The translations under genes and the position numbers were made by a program. A stretch of 64,000 bases of DNA from Flavobacterium rivuli WB 3.3-2 = DSM 21788 (GTDB lineage Bacteria > Bacteroidota > Bacteroidia > Flavobacteriales > Flavobacteriaceae), in assembly GCF_000378485.1 (NCBI RefSeq), contig NZ_KB899971.1:186001-250000 (forward strand), in the 5' to 3' direction. The notes beneath the pieces are model-generated. The model did no database searches and was not told where the DNA came from. It saw only the letters and a list, made by a program, of their open reading frames with translations. Each line of letters opens with the position of its first letter. Position 1 is the first letter of the stretch. Shown here piece after piece: positions 18,311 to 24,839 of the stretch.

Positions 18311-19072
18311 ATGAATTGTATTATAATTGATGATGAAGCGATGGCACGGGCAATTATTACCCAAATGATATCTAAAGACCCGGAGCTAAAACTGGCACAG
18401 GAATTTAGCAATGCAATACCAGCCATAAAATTTTTAAATCAGGACAGTGCAGGCACCGACCTGATTTTTCTTGATATACACATGCCCGATTTTACAGGCT
18501 TTGATTTTATTCAAACCATAAAAAACCCTCCGGCAGTTATACTTATAACATCCGATAAAAATTTTGCAACCGATGCCTTTGAGTACGATTGTATTGTTGA
18601 TTATATTGTAAAACCCATTACCGAAGACCGTTTTTTAAGGGCTATACGAAAAGCAAAGGCACATCGCGTGCCAGAGCCTGCCGGTGCTGCAACAGCTTCT
18701 GTTGCCGCTGTACCTGCACCCGCTGCCGCACCGGTGCCCCAGGACCAGCCTAAAGATACCGCTACAGAGTTTTATGTAAACATAGACCGAAGGCTTATTA
18801 AAATAGAAATAGCATCTATAAATGTGGTAGAGGCTAAAGGCGACTACATACATATTAAAACAGAACAAAAAAACTACATAGTACACTCTACCCTAAAAAA
18901 GATAGAAGAAAAACTACCGGACACTCTCTTTTTAAAAGTACACCGCACCTATATTATTAATACCAAAAAAATTATAGATATAGAAGACAATAGTGTGCTT
19001 ATAGGTAAAGATGTTATACCGGTAAGCCGTGCCAACAGGCCAGAGCTTATAAAACGTTTAAACATGCTGTAA
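18311..19072 (+). CDS. LytTR-family response regulator
   Basis: 253 residues from ATG 18311; an upstream in-frame start (18251) lies inside the Hpt gene. Receiver domain residues 1-120: D7-D8, phosphoacceptor D55 (FLDIHMPDFTG), S81 and K101 (VKPITED). Residues 121-150 form an unusual Ala/Pro-rich linker (PAPAAAPVPQD). Residues ~155-250 are a LytTR DNA-binding domain (INVVEAKGDYIHIKT, HRTYIINTKKI, VPVSRANR). This is the only DNA-binding output of the cluster, so it should convert the NO signal into transcription. LytTR-like sites occur near 14678 and 19175. Confidence 0.9.
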   Translation: MNCIIIDDEAMARAIITQMISKDPELKLAQEFSNAIPAIKFLNQDSAGTDLIFLDIHMPDFTGFDFIQTIKNPPAVILITSDKNFATDAFEYDCIVDYIVKPITEDRFLRAIRKAKAHRVPEPAGAATASVAAVPAPAAAPVPQDQPKDTATEFYVNIDRRLIKIEIASINVVEAKGDYIHIKTEQKNYIVHSTLKKIEEKLPDTLFLKVHRTYIINTKKIIDIEDNSVLIGKDVIPVSRANRPELIKRLNML

Positions 19073-19114
19073 AGGGGTTTTGCAAGCATTTTATTTACTA
19101 TTTGATTTTATATA

Positions 19115-19136
19115 AAGCCTGCTAACGCAGGCTTTT
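19115..19136 (+). terminator. Rho-independent terminator after the LytTR gene
   Basis: AAGCCTGC and GCAGGCTT pair around TAAC, followed by TTTTGCT. It closes the H-NOX transcript and separates the second receiver gene. Confidence 0.65.
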
Positions 19137-19150
19137 GCTATTTATACCGC

Positions 19151-19268
19151 TTACCGTAATTAAAAAACAGCTATTTACCGTTCATACCCATAATACGGTA
19201 TTTGAACGACGGTAGCCGTTTAGTAATCGAAAAAGCCAAATGCAGCGATTAAACCCGCCTTACATTTG
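19151..19268 (+). promoter_or_regulatory. Promoter region of receiver gene 2 with LytTR-like sites
   Basis: TACATTTG (19261-19268) is the -7 element, 20 nt before the ATG. Upstream are TTACCGTAA (19151), TTACCGTTCAT (19175; its ACCGTTCAT fits the LytTR pattern) and the inverted ACGGTA (19195). GCCGTTTAG at 19215 fits 8 of 9 positions. Confidence 0.45.
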
Positions 19269-19288
19269 CAGTATAAATAATCAGCCAC

Positions 19289-19702
19289 ATGTCTCAGTTA
19301 CTAAATATATTACTTGTTGAAGACGATACTATCGAAGTGATGAAGTTTCACCGCGTACTAAAAGCAATGGGGATAAACCACAAGATTACTGAAGCAGCAA
19401 ATGGCGAAGAGGCATTGTTTACCCTAAAAGACAGAGAAGTAAATACAGATATTATTATCCTGGACCTTAATATGCCCAAGCTAAACGGACTGGAATTTTT
19501 AAACATAATAAAAAGAGATGAAGCATTGCGCTACATTCCTACAGTAATATTAACAACGAGCAATAACCACCATGATGTTGCAGCGTGTTATAAAAATGGC
19601 ATATCGGGTTATTTTGTAAAACCCCTTAAATATGCCGACTATGAAGATAATATTAAAAAACTTATTGGGTACTGGAGCAAAAATGAGCTTATGTACCAAT
19701 AA
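19289..19702 (+). CDS. Single-domain response regulator (Rcp1-like receiver) 2
   Basis: 137 residues, a close paralog of the product of 15006-15419 along its whole length. The phosphoacceptor is D59 (ILDLNMPKLNG), with K111 in FVKPLKYAD. No output domain. It has its own promoter and a strong terminator, so it is a separate unit flanking the H-NOX cluster. Duplicate receivers of this kind could compete for the same kinase or Hpt protein, one as a sink. A recent duplication is likely, because surrounding promoter sequences are also alike. Confidence 0.9.
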   Translation: MSQLLNILLVEDDTIEVMKFHRVLKAMGINHKITEAANGEEALFTLKDREVNTDIIILDLNMPKLNGLEFLNIIKRDEALRYIPTVILTTSNNHHDVAACYKNGISGYFVKPLKYADYEDNIKKLIGYWSKNELMYQ

Positions 19703-19756
19703 GAACAATAAATGCACAGCAATGTGCTGGTGATGGTTTTTTGATTGGTTTTGTGT

Positions 19757-19800
19757 AACCTTCTGCGGGGATGAGGCCCTGCAGAAGGTTTTTTTATTTT
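19757..19800 (+). terminator. Rho-independent terminator of receiver gene 2
   Basis: AACCTTCTGC/GCAGAAGGTT forms a 10-bp stem followed by TTTTTATTTT. Confidence 0.9.
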
Positions 19801-19818
19801 AAAGAAGTGGTACATCAT

Positions 19819-19846
19819 ATAAAAAAAGCCTCCGTTAAGAGGCTTT
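19819..19846 (-). terminator. Rho-independent terminator of DUF805 gene 1
   Basis: On the minus strand AAAGCCTC/GAGGCTTT with a short loop and a run of seven T. Confidence 0.85.
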
Positions 19847-19853
19847 AAAATTT

Positions 19854-20252
19854 TTAAAATACATCTGGTTTTCCTATATCGTCAAACTCACCATAGTGTG
19901 GGTTTTTAGGGTCGGCACCATATTCGTTAGGGCCATGGTCACCCTCTGTGCATACTAAAACCAATAGCCATATCCAGCCTATAACAATAAACAGCAACAG
20001 CAATGCATACCAGCCACTTTTACCGGTATCATGCAGCCTGCGTACTAATACAGCAAGGGTGGGTATTAATACAGCAAGGCTGTAAATACTGCCCACAATA
20101 CCTATATCTGTACCTATAAGGTAATCTACTCCTTGTAATATAAGGCCAATTATAGTATTAAACAGGTAAAAATACCAGTATTCGGCCCTGCGGGCCCTGC
20201 CTTCAAAATTTGCGTAGTTATCTCTAACCACCTTAAGGTAATAATCAAACAT
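19854..20252 (-). CDS. DUF805 family membrane protein 1
   Basis: 132 residues. The N-terminus MFDYYLKVVRDNYANFEGRA with RRAEYWYF is the DUF805 signature; three or four membrane helices follow, then LVRRLHDTGKSGWYALL, another family hallmark, and an acidic-polar tail beginning EGDHGPNEYG. The function of DUF805 proteins is unknown; they are inner-membrane proteins. It is one of three tandem paralogs, each with its own terminator, so each is likely transcribed separately. A leader element shared with the next paralog lies 16 nt upstream of the ATG. Confidence 0.9.
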   Translation of the reverse strand: MFDYYLKVVRDNYANFEGRARRAEYWYFYLFNTIIGLILQGVDYLIGTDIGIVGSIYSLAVLIPTLAVLVRRLHDTGKSGWYALLLLFIVIGWIWLLVLVCTEGDHGPNEYGADPKNPHYGEFDDIGKPDVF

Positions 20253-20267
20253 AATTTTTATTGATTT

Positions 20268-20309
20268 GGTTGGCCTACTCTTTTACCGGATTTTCGGGTT
20301 CTCCGCTTG
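20268..20309 (-). promoter_or_regulatory. Shared 5'-leader element of DUF805 gene 1
   Basis: On the minus strand the blocks CGGAG, CCGAAAATCCGG and AGAGTAGGCCAAC occur in this order 16 nt before the ATG. The same blocks stand at the same distance before DUF805 gene 2 (20861-20901). CGGA and TCCG can pair as a small stem. Confidence 0.5.
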
Positions 20310-20403
20310 TATGTTATCTTTATATTTTTCTAAAAATAATTATTTATTTAGAAACATTAAAATTAATTAACGCCAAACAAAATATATTTTAAAATGTTGC
20401 ATT

Positions 20404-20428
20404 AAAAAAGCCTCATATAGAGGCTTTT
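20404..20428 (-). terminator. Rho-independent terminator of DUF805 gene 2
   Basis: Minus strand AAAAGCCTC/GAGGCTTTT around a short AT loop, followed by T residues. Confidence 0.85.
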
Positions 20429-20434
20429 AATTTT

Positions 20435-20845
20435 TTAGTATACATCCGGTTTTCCTATCTCGTCAAACTCTCCGTAGTTAGGGTTTTTAGGGTCGGCACC
20501 ATATTGGTTAGGTCCGTGGTCACCTTCTTTGCATAACAGTACAAGTAGCCATATACCACCGGCGATAGGTATAAAGACTACAAAAAAGTACCAGCCGCTT
20601 TTGCCTATATCATGTAATCTTCTTACAAGCACAGCAAGTCCGGGAACCAGAACAGCAACGCTGTAAATAAGGCGTAATATACCTAAGTTAGGCCCAATGT
20701 CAGACCCTATAGCATAATCTATAATTCCTAAAACAATAGATATAAGCACGTTAACAAGCGTAAAATACCAGTATTCGCTTCTGCGTGCCCTGCCTGTAAA
20801 ATTTGCGTAATTTTCTTTAACTACTTTTAAGTACCAGTTAAACAT
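20435..20845 (-). CDS. DUF805 family membrane protein 2
   Basis: 136 residues, the closest paralog of DUF805 protein 1 (NYANFTGRARRSEYWYF, LVRRLHDIGKSGWYFF, and the tail EGDHGPNQYGADPKNPNYG). Three to four hydrophobic segments. Function unknown. Both ends of the protein, the terminator sequence and the leader element are shared with gene 1, pointing to recent tandem duplication of the whole transcription unit. Confidence 0.9.
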   Translation of the reverse strand: MFNWYLKVVKENYANFTGRARRSEYWYFTLVNVLISIVLGIIDYAIGSDIGPNLGILRLIYSVAVLVPGLAVLVRRLHDIGKSGWYFFVVFIPIAGGIWLLVLLCKEGDHGPNQYGADPKNPNYGEFDEIGKPDVY

Positions 20846-20860
20846 ATTTCTTCTTTTTTT

Positions 20861-20901
20861 TGTTGGCCCTACTCTATTATCGGATTTTCGGATACTCCGT
20901 T
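20861..20901 (-). promoter_or_regulatory. Shared 5'-leader element of DUF805 gene 2
   Basis: Minus strand: CGGAG, CCGAAAATCCG, AGAGTAGGGCCAAC, then A-rich sequence to the ATG 16 nt away. Compare 20268-20309. Base changes between copies fall mostly in the loop of the possible CGGA/TCCG stem. Confidence 0.5.
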
Positions 20902-21017
20902 GATTGGTTTTATTTGTTATAAAAATAGGTATTTATTTTATACACCGTTGTAGTAATTATGTATTATATAACACATTTGCGTGTAATTGTAACTAAATTT
21001 CTTAAAACCACGGCATT

Positions 21018-21040
21018 AAAAAAGCCCTTAAGGGGCTTTA
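21018..21040 (-). terminator. Rho-independent terminator of DUF805 gene 3
   Basis: Minus strand AAAGCCC/GGGCTTT with TTAAG-type loop, then a T run. Confidence 0.8.
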
Positions 21041-21042
21041 AC

Positions 21043-21432
21043 TTAGTATTTTTCTTCCTGTCCTATCTGGTCAAATTCATCATAAGGATTGCCTTTAGGG
21101 TTGTGCCCATATTGGTTACGCCCGTGCTCGCCTTCGGTAACAAGTACTACAAACAACCAGATACTGCCTATTAAAGGTATAAACCGCACAAGTATAAACC
21201 AACCGCTTTTGCCCACATCGTGCAGTCGCCTTACAACAACGGCAAGCGTTGGCAAAAAGGTTGCAACCGCATAAATACCAATAGCATAAAAATTTTCAAG
21301 ACTGATAGATATTCCTGCCAGTACAACACAGGCAATTACATGAAAAAGGATAAACATCCAGTATTCCTGCCGGCGTGCCCTGCCGCTAAAGTTTACATAA
21401 TTATCGCGCAATACAGATATGTACCAGTTCAT
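21043..21432 (-). CDS. DUF805 family membrane protein 3
   Basis: 129 residues, the most diverged of the three paralogs (NYVNFSGRARRQEYWMF, VVRRLHDVGKSGWFIL, EGEHGRNQYGHNPKG). Three to four membrane segments. It lacks the leader element shared by genes 1 and 2 and instead has a perfect 11-2-11 inverted repeat 19 bp upstream of its start, so its control probably differs. Function unknown. Confidence 0.9.
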   Translation of the reverse strand: MNWYISVLRDNYVNFSGRARRQEYWMFILFHVIACVVLAGISISLENFYAIGIYAVATFLPTLAVVVRRLHDVGKSGWFILVRFIPLIGSIWLFVVLVTEGEHGRNQYGHNPKGNPYDEFDQIGQEEKY

Positions 21433-21450
21433 AAAGTTGTTTGTTGTTGA

Positions 21451-21474
21451 TTATTTGTTAAAATTAACAAATAA
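21451..21474. promoter_or_regulatory. Perfect inverted repeat upstream of DUF805 gene 3
   Basis: TTATTTGTTAA-AA-TTAACAAATAA: two 11-bp arms around two bases, 19 bp from the ATG of DUF805 gene 3. It has the geometry of an operator for a dimeric repressor; the AT-only composition lowers its weight. Confidence 0.4.
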
Positions 21475-21502
21475 CCCGAACCGGAAAAGCATTTATAAAT
21501 AA

Positions 21503-22456
21503 TTATTTATTGTAAAGCGATTTAATTTTATCTACAATAACCTGCGCCAGCCTTTGGTGGCTTTCAAACGTCCATCCGGCTATGTGCGGAGAGAGCAAAA
21601 CATTATCAGCTTGCAGCAGGTAAGCAAAAGCTTCGGGCATGGTTTCATCGGTAAACAAATGTTCAAAAGACAATTGCTCATACTCCAGCACATCCAGCGC
21701 AGCGCCTAAAACCTTACCGGTTTTTAGAGCCGTTGCTAAATCATCTGTAACTACTGCTTTGCCACGGGCGGTATTAATAAGCCATATTGGTTTTGCAAAG
21801 GCATTAATAAAATCGGCTGTAATCATACCATCCGTCTCCTGGGTAGAGGGGGTGTGCAGGCTAAGTACATCGGCTTTAGCCCTAAGTTCTTCAAGAGATA
21901 CCTGTTTTGCATTGCCGTCGCCTACATTGGGCTTAATATCATAACATAACACCTCGGTATCAAAACCCTTTAGCTTTTTTGCAAACGATTTGCCCATATT
22001 GCCATAACCTATAAGCCCTACTGTTTTGCCCTCCAGCTCGTGGCCGCGGTTACCTTCGCGAATCCATTCGCCCTGGCGTATCTGCCTGTCGGCACGGTTA
22101 AGGTTATTAAATAACGAGAGCAGCATGCCCAGTGCCTGCTCGCCCACAGCATTTCGATTACCCTCTGGCGCGGCAATAAGCGCAATACCTTTGCTTTCGG
22201 CATAAGCGGTATCTATACTTTCTAACCCGGCACCCACGCGGGCTATAAATTGCAGGTTTACCGCTTTATCTATAAACGCCCTGTCTATCTTAAAACGGCT
22301 GCGAATAACAATACCGTTGTACTCGTGTATTTTAGCTTCAACCTCAGTTTTAGATGATCTATAGTCGGCTTCATTAGTAAATGCGGCCTGCTCCAGTTGT
22401 TCCCATAATGTGGGGTGGTTGCTGTCTATGTGCAGTATTTTTATGGTGTGTGGCAT
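21503..22456 (-). CDS. D-2-hydroxyacid dehydrogenase (phosphoglycerate dehydrogenase-like)
   Basis: 317 residues from the ATG complementary to 22454-22456; an upstream in-frame ATG (22525) precedes the promoter element at 22475-22482 and is rejected. NAD-binding GYGNMGKSFAKKL, then LHTPSTQET, INTARGKAVV (catalytic Arg), an Asp/Glu pair around DVLEYE and PHIAGWT (catalytic His). The length lacks the C-terminal ACT domain of long SerA types. It may be 3-phosphoglycerate dehydrogenase for serine synthesis, or another 2-ketoacid reductase; no serC neighbour is present to decide. Confidence 0.88.
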   Translation of the reverse strand: MPHTIKILHIDSNHPTLWEQLEQAAFTNEADYRSSKTEVEAKIHEYNGIVIRSRFKIDRAFIDKAVNLQFIARVGAGLESIDTAYAESKGIALIAAPEGNRNAVGEQALGMLLSLFNNLNRADRQIRQGEWIREGNRGHELEGKTVGLIGYGNMGKSFAKKLKGFDTEVLCYDIKPNVGDGNAKQVSLEELRAKADVLSLHTPSTQETDGMITADFINAFAKPIWLINTARGKAVVTDDLATALKTGKVLGAALDVLEYEQLSFEHLFTDETMPEAFAYLLQADNVLLSPHIAGWTFESHQRLAQVIVDKIKSLYNK

Positions 22457-22474
22457 AGTGTAATAATTGATGTG

Positions 22475-22482
22475 CAAAGTTA
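22475..22482 (-). promoter_or_regulatory. -7 element of the 2-hydroxyacid dehydrogenase gene
   Basis: The complement reads TAACTTTG, preceding the ATG at 22456 by 18 nt; it supports the downstream start. Confidence 0.5.
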
Positions 22483-22590
22483 CATAATCATTACATGTGT
22501 AGCGCGGGCTGTGGTGTACAAACATTTACCTGTACTATTTATACTATGGCTGCAACTATTTAGTTATATTTATATACAAACCAGCCTTTT

Positions 22591-23523
22591 ATGAAACACC
22601 TTTTACTTATACTATTGCTGTTTTGCACGTTGTGCCGGGCGCAGGATACCTACGGAAATTATACTAAAGTTACTGCTTATCGCCTGACAGATGAGTACGA
22701 AGATGGTCCATGCAGCGTACTATCGTACATACAGCAGGAACGCAAGACCGGCAAATACATACAGGCTGCCGAAAGCTATGATGCAAAGCTTGCTTACAGC
22801 CTGCTTAAATATAAAAAAGAAGCTGCCTTACAATGGACAAAAAATGAACTGAAATGCAGCAACAAAGAGGCAATACCAAACATGTTTGTGGTAGAGATTA
22901 ATAAATTTAAGGATACTGTTTTTACTACAGCCAATAATTGTTCTTTGTTTTTACCAAAGGAAGAGGCCGGTTATTTTGATGGGCATAACAGTATAACAGC
23001 ATCTTTTACACCGGAGATGGCTGCATTTTTTGACCGTGATTACAAATCGGAATTTGCCAACCGAAGAATAGACTCTATACCGTATGCCCAGGTACTAATA
23101 AATAACACGCCCTTATATAAAAAGACACGAAAAAGTTTTGAAAAAGCAATACACAAATTTCAGCTGATAAAGACCGACTCTGTTTTTAACCCCGATAATT
23201 CTCATAAGGAGTATTGGCTTAACGATATGCAAATACAGTTTGATGGTAACGACGGTATAATATCGCAGCTTACGGCAACTAAGGTTAGCTACAACTTTCC
23301 CGAAAAATACACCCTTAGCATAAATGGTGTTTTACTGGGCGACGAGGAGGAGAAATTATATGAAAAATTTCCGGAGTCTACTAAGTACCGTAACTGGGGA
23401 GCAGCCTTTAACGACCTTAATGACAACTATGCGTATGAGGTAGGCCTTAAAAATTCGTTTAACGGGTACGTGACTTTTTATATAAAAAAGAAGCGCATTG
23501 CCATGATAGAAGTAAACTTTTAA
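22591..23523 (+). CDS. Secreted protein of unknown function, paralog A
   Basis: 310 residues with an Sec signal peptide ending at CRAQ (residues ~1-18). The mature protein begins with a conserved block, YxKVTAYRLTDEYEDGPCS. A paralog of similar length lies at 38294-39211 and shares this block (YNKVTAYRLIDEMDDGPCS), the middle FDRDYK/FFDRDFK motif and a C-terminal SINGVLLGDEEEKLYEKFPES segment. It is extracytoplasmic by inference. No known domain was recognised; the gene stands alone. Confidence 0.75.
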   Translation: MKHLLLILLLFCTLCRAQDTYGNYTKVTAYRLTDEYEDGPCSVLSYIQQERKTGKYIQAAESYDAKLAYSLLKYKKEAALQWTKNELKCSNKEAIPNMFVVEINKFKDTVFTTANNCSLFLPKEEAGYFDGHNSITASFTPEMAAFFDRDYKSEFANRRIDSIPYAQVLINNTPLYKKTRKSFEKAIHKFQLIKTDSVFNPDNSHKEYWLNDMQIQFDGNDGIISQLTATKVSYNFPEKYTLSINGVLLGDEEEKLYEKFPESTKYRNWGAAFNDLNDNYAYEVGLKNSFNGYVTFYIKKKRIAMIEVNF

Positions 23524-23526
23524 ATA

Positions 23527-23596
23527 AGCCTAAAGAAGGGAACCGGCTCATACATATTATTCATTAGTAAGCCGTTTTATGTTCCCGTCTTAAGGC
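23527..23596. repeat. Long imperfect inverted repeat between convergent genes
   Basis: Arms AGCCTAAAGAAGGGAAC and GTTCCCGTCTTAAGGCT pair at 15 of 17 positions, with an inner CGGCT/AGCCG stem. No T tract follows, so it is not a typical terminator. Confidence 0.6.
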
Positions 23597-23636
23597 TCCC
23601 CTGCCGGAGAGAAGCAGGGTTTGTGTTTTTATTAAA

Positions 23637-24035
23637 TTATGCAGTCATGGCATTAAAGGTCTTGTACATAAAATGATGATTTAAAAAAGCGGTAATATCT
23701 TTTAAAACCTTAAGCCTGTGCTTTGCATTAATTTTTATGCGGTGGCGGGTTACGGTAGTTTGTACCACAATATAATAATCATACGGCTGTGCGGGAGTAG
23801 TATACACTATATAACAGGCAATTAAAAAAGGTATTAGATATAATGATGTGTGGCGCATTGCAGGAAATAAAGATGCAACTGCCAGCGCATACAACCCCGC
23901 TGCAAGCCATAAATTTTTCTTCTTACTCTCTTTTTCTAAGTACATGGCTTTTATATCTTCCATGTTATACACCCACGTTCTAAAACTATAGTGTATGCGC
24001 ACATCATGATCATTTATAATAATGAACTGCTTCAC
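23637..24035 (-). CDS. Small membrane protein of unknown function
   Basis: 132 residues if the GTG complementary to 24033-24035 is the start; the first internal Met is residue 25. Two adjacent hydrophobic helices (LWLAAGLYALAVASLF and SLYLIPFLIACYIVYT) lie between a basic N-terminal part (KESKKKN) and a C-terminal part (VVQTTVTRHRIKINAKHRLK), a topology with both ends probably cytoplasmic. No family was recognised. It is convergent with the secreted protein gene and divergent from the XRE regulator. Confidence 0.6.
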   Translation of the reverse strand: MKQFIIINDHDVRIHYSFRTWVYNMEDIKAMYLEKESKKKNLWLAAGLYALAVASLFPAMRHTSLYLIPFLIACYIVYTTPAQPYDYYIVVQTTVTRHRIKINAKHRLKVLKDITAFLNHHFMYKTFNAMTA

Positions 24036-24177
24036 AATTGTTATAATTACTGGGTTTTTTAGCTAATCTTTTTAAAATAATGCAAATAATTAAATTATTT
24101 ATACCGTATTTAAATATTAAATACGATTAATTTGTATATTCTTTAGCAATTTTACAAATAATGTATTTCCTAAAGAT

Positions 24178-24223
24178 TATATTTGTGGTTATAGTAAAGT
24201 CGGGTTTGTAATAATAAAGTCGG
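24178..24223 (+). promoter_or_regulatory. Promoter and direct-repeat operator candidate of the XRE gene
   Basis: TATATTTG at 24178-24185 is the -7 element. Downstream, TAAAGTCGG occurs twice (24195-24203 and 24215-24223), exactly 20 bp apart, about two helical turns. Their position between transcription and translation start suits autoregulation by the encoded helix-turn-helix protein. Confidence 0.45.
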
Positions 24224-24230
24224 AAATGTC

Positions 24231-24611
24231 ATGGAAGTAGTTATAGAAAAAATAAGGAACATAAGAGAGCTTAAAAACCTTACACAGGAACATTTAGCCG
24301 ATAAACTGGGCATTACGCAGGCCGGTTACAGCAAAATAGAAAAAGGCACAACCATGCTTACGTATACCAAGCTGCGCGATATAGCGGTTATACTGGGCGT
24401 TCGCATAGAAGATATCCTGGCCTTTAACAACCGTGGCGATTTTGATAGTCTTACACCATCTCAAACTCCTGATTCGGTATCTGCCGAGGCTAATGAGCGC
24501 TACCTGCTTTACAAATTGTATGAAGACAAGCTTACCCTTTATAAATCGCTGCTGGACAAAACCGAGACCGAACTCAGGATGTATAAAGATAAATATGGGC
24601 CGTTGTTGTAA
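24231..24611 (+). CDS. XRE-family transcriptional regulator
   Basis: 126 residues. Residues ~5-62 form a Cro/C1-type helix-turn-helix (NIRELKNLTQEHLADKLG then ITQAGYSKIEKGTTMLTYTK). The C-terminal ~50 residues (ANERYLLYKLYEDKLTLYKS onward) are predicted helical, probably for oligomerisation. It regulates unknown targets; the two TAAAGTCGG repeats in its own leader are candidate sites. It is followed by the ALDH7 gene on the same strand with its own promoter, so control of that gene is possible but not shown. Confidence 0.88.
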   Translation: MEVVIEKIRNIRELKNLTQEHLADKLGITQAGYSKIEKGTTMLTYTKLRDIAVILGVRIEDILAFNNRGDFDSLTPSQTPDSVSAEANERYLLYKLYEDKLTLYKSLLDKTETELRMYKDKYGPLL

Positions 24612-24797
24612 ACGGGCAACCTAAATTATTAATACTTAAAAAACCACCTGCTTTTTAATACTTTATAATACATCTGCCCATCACCTGAATATTAGACGCG
24701 TGCTTTAACATCATCATATTCAAAAAATTACCCCATTGCTAAAATTGATGCTATTTATGCAATTTGGGACAAAAATTCGCCAGTTGCCAAAAAAGCT

Positions 24798-24805
24798 TAT
24801 ATTTG
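24798..24805 (+). promoter_or_regulatory. -7 element of the aldehyde dehydrogenase gene
   Basis: TATATTTG lies 35 nt before the ATG at 24840. Confidence 0.5.
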
Positions 24806-24839
24806 TGTATTATAACAACAAACAGCAAAAAAGTTACAA

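Noticed and set aside
23527-23596. Bidirectional terminator between convergent genes
   Set aside because: The stem is long but lacks a T run on either side.
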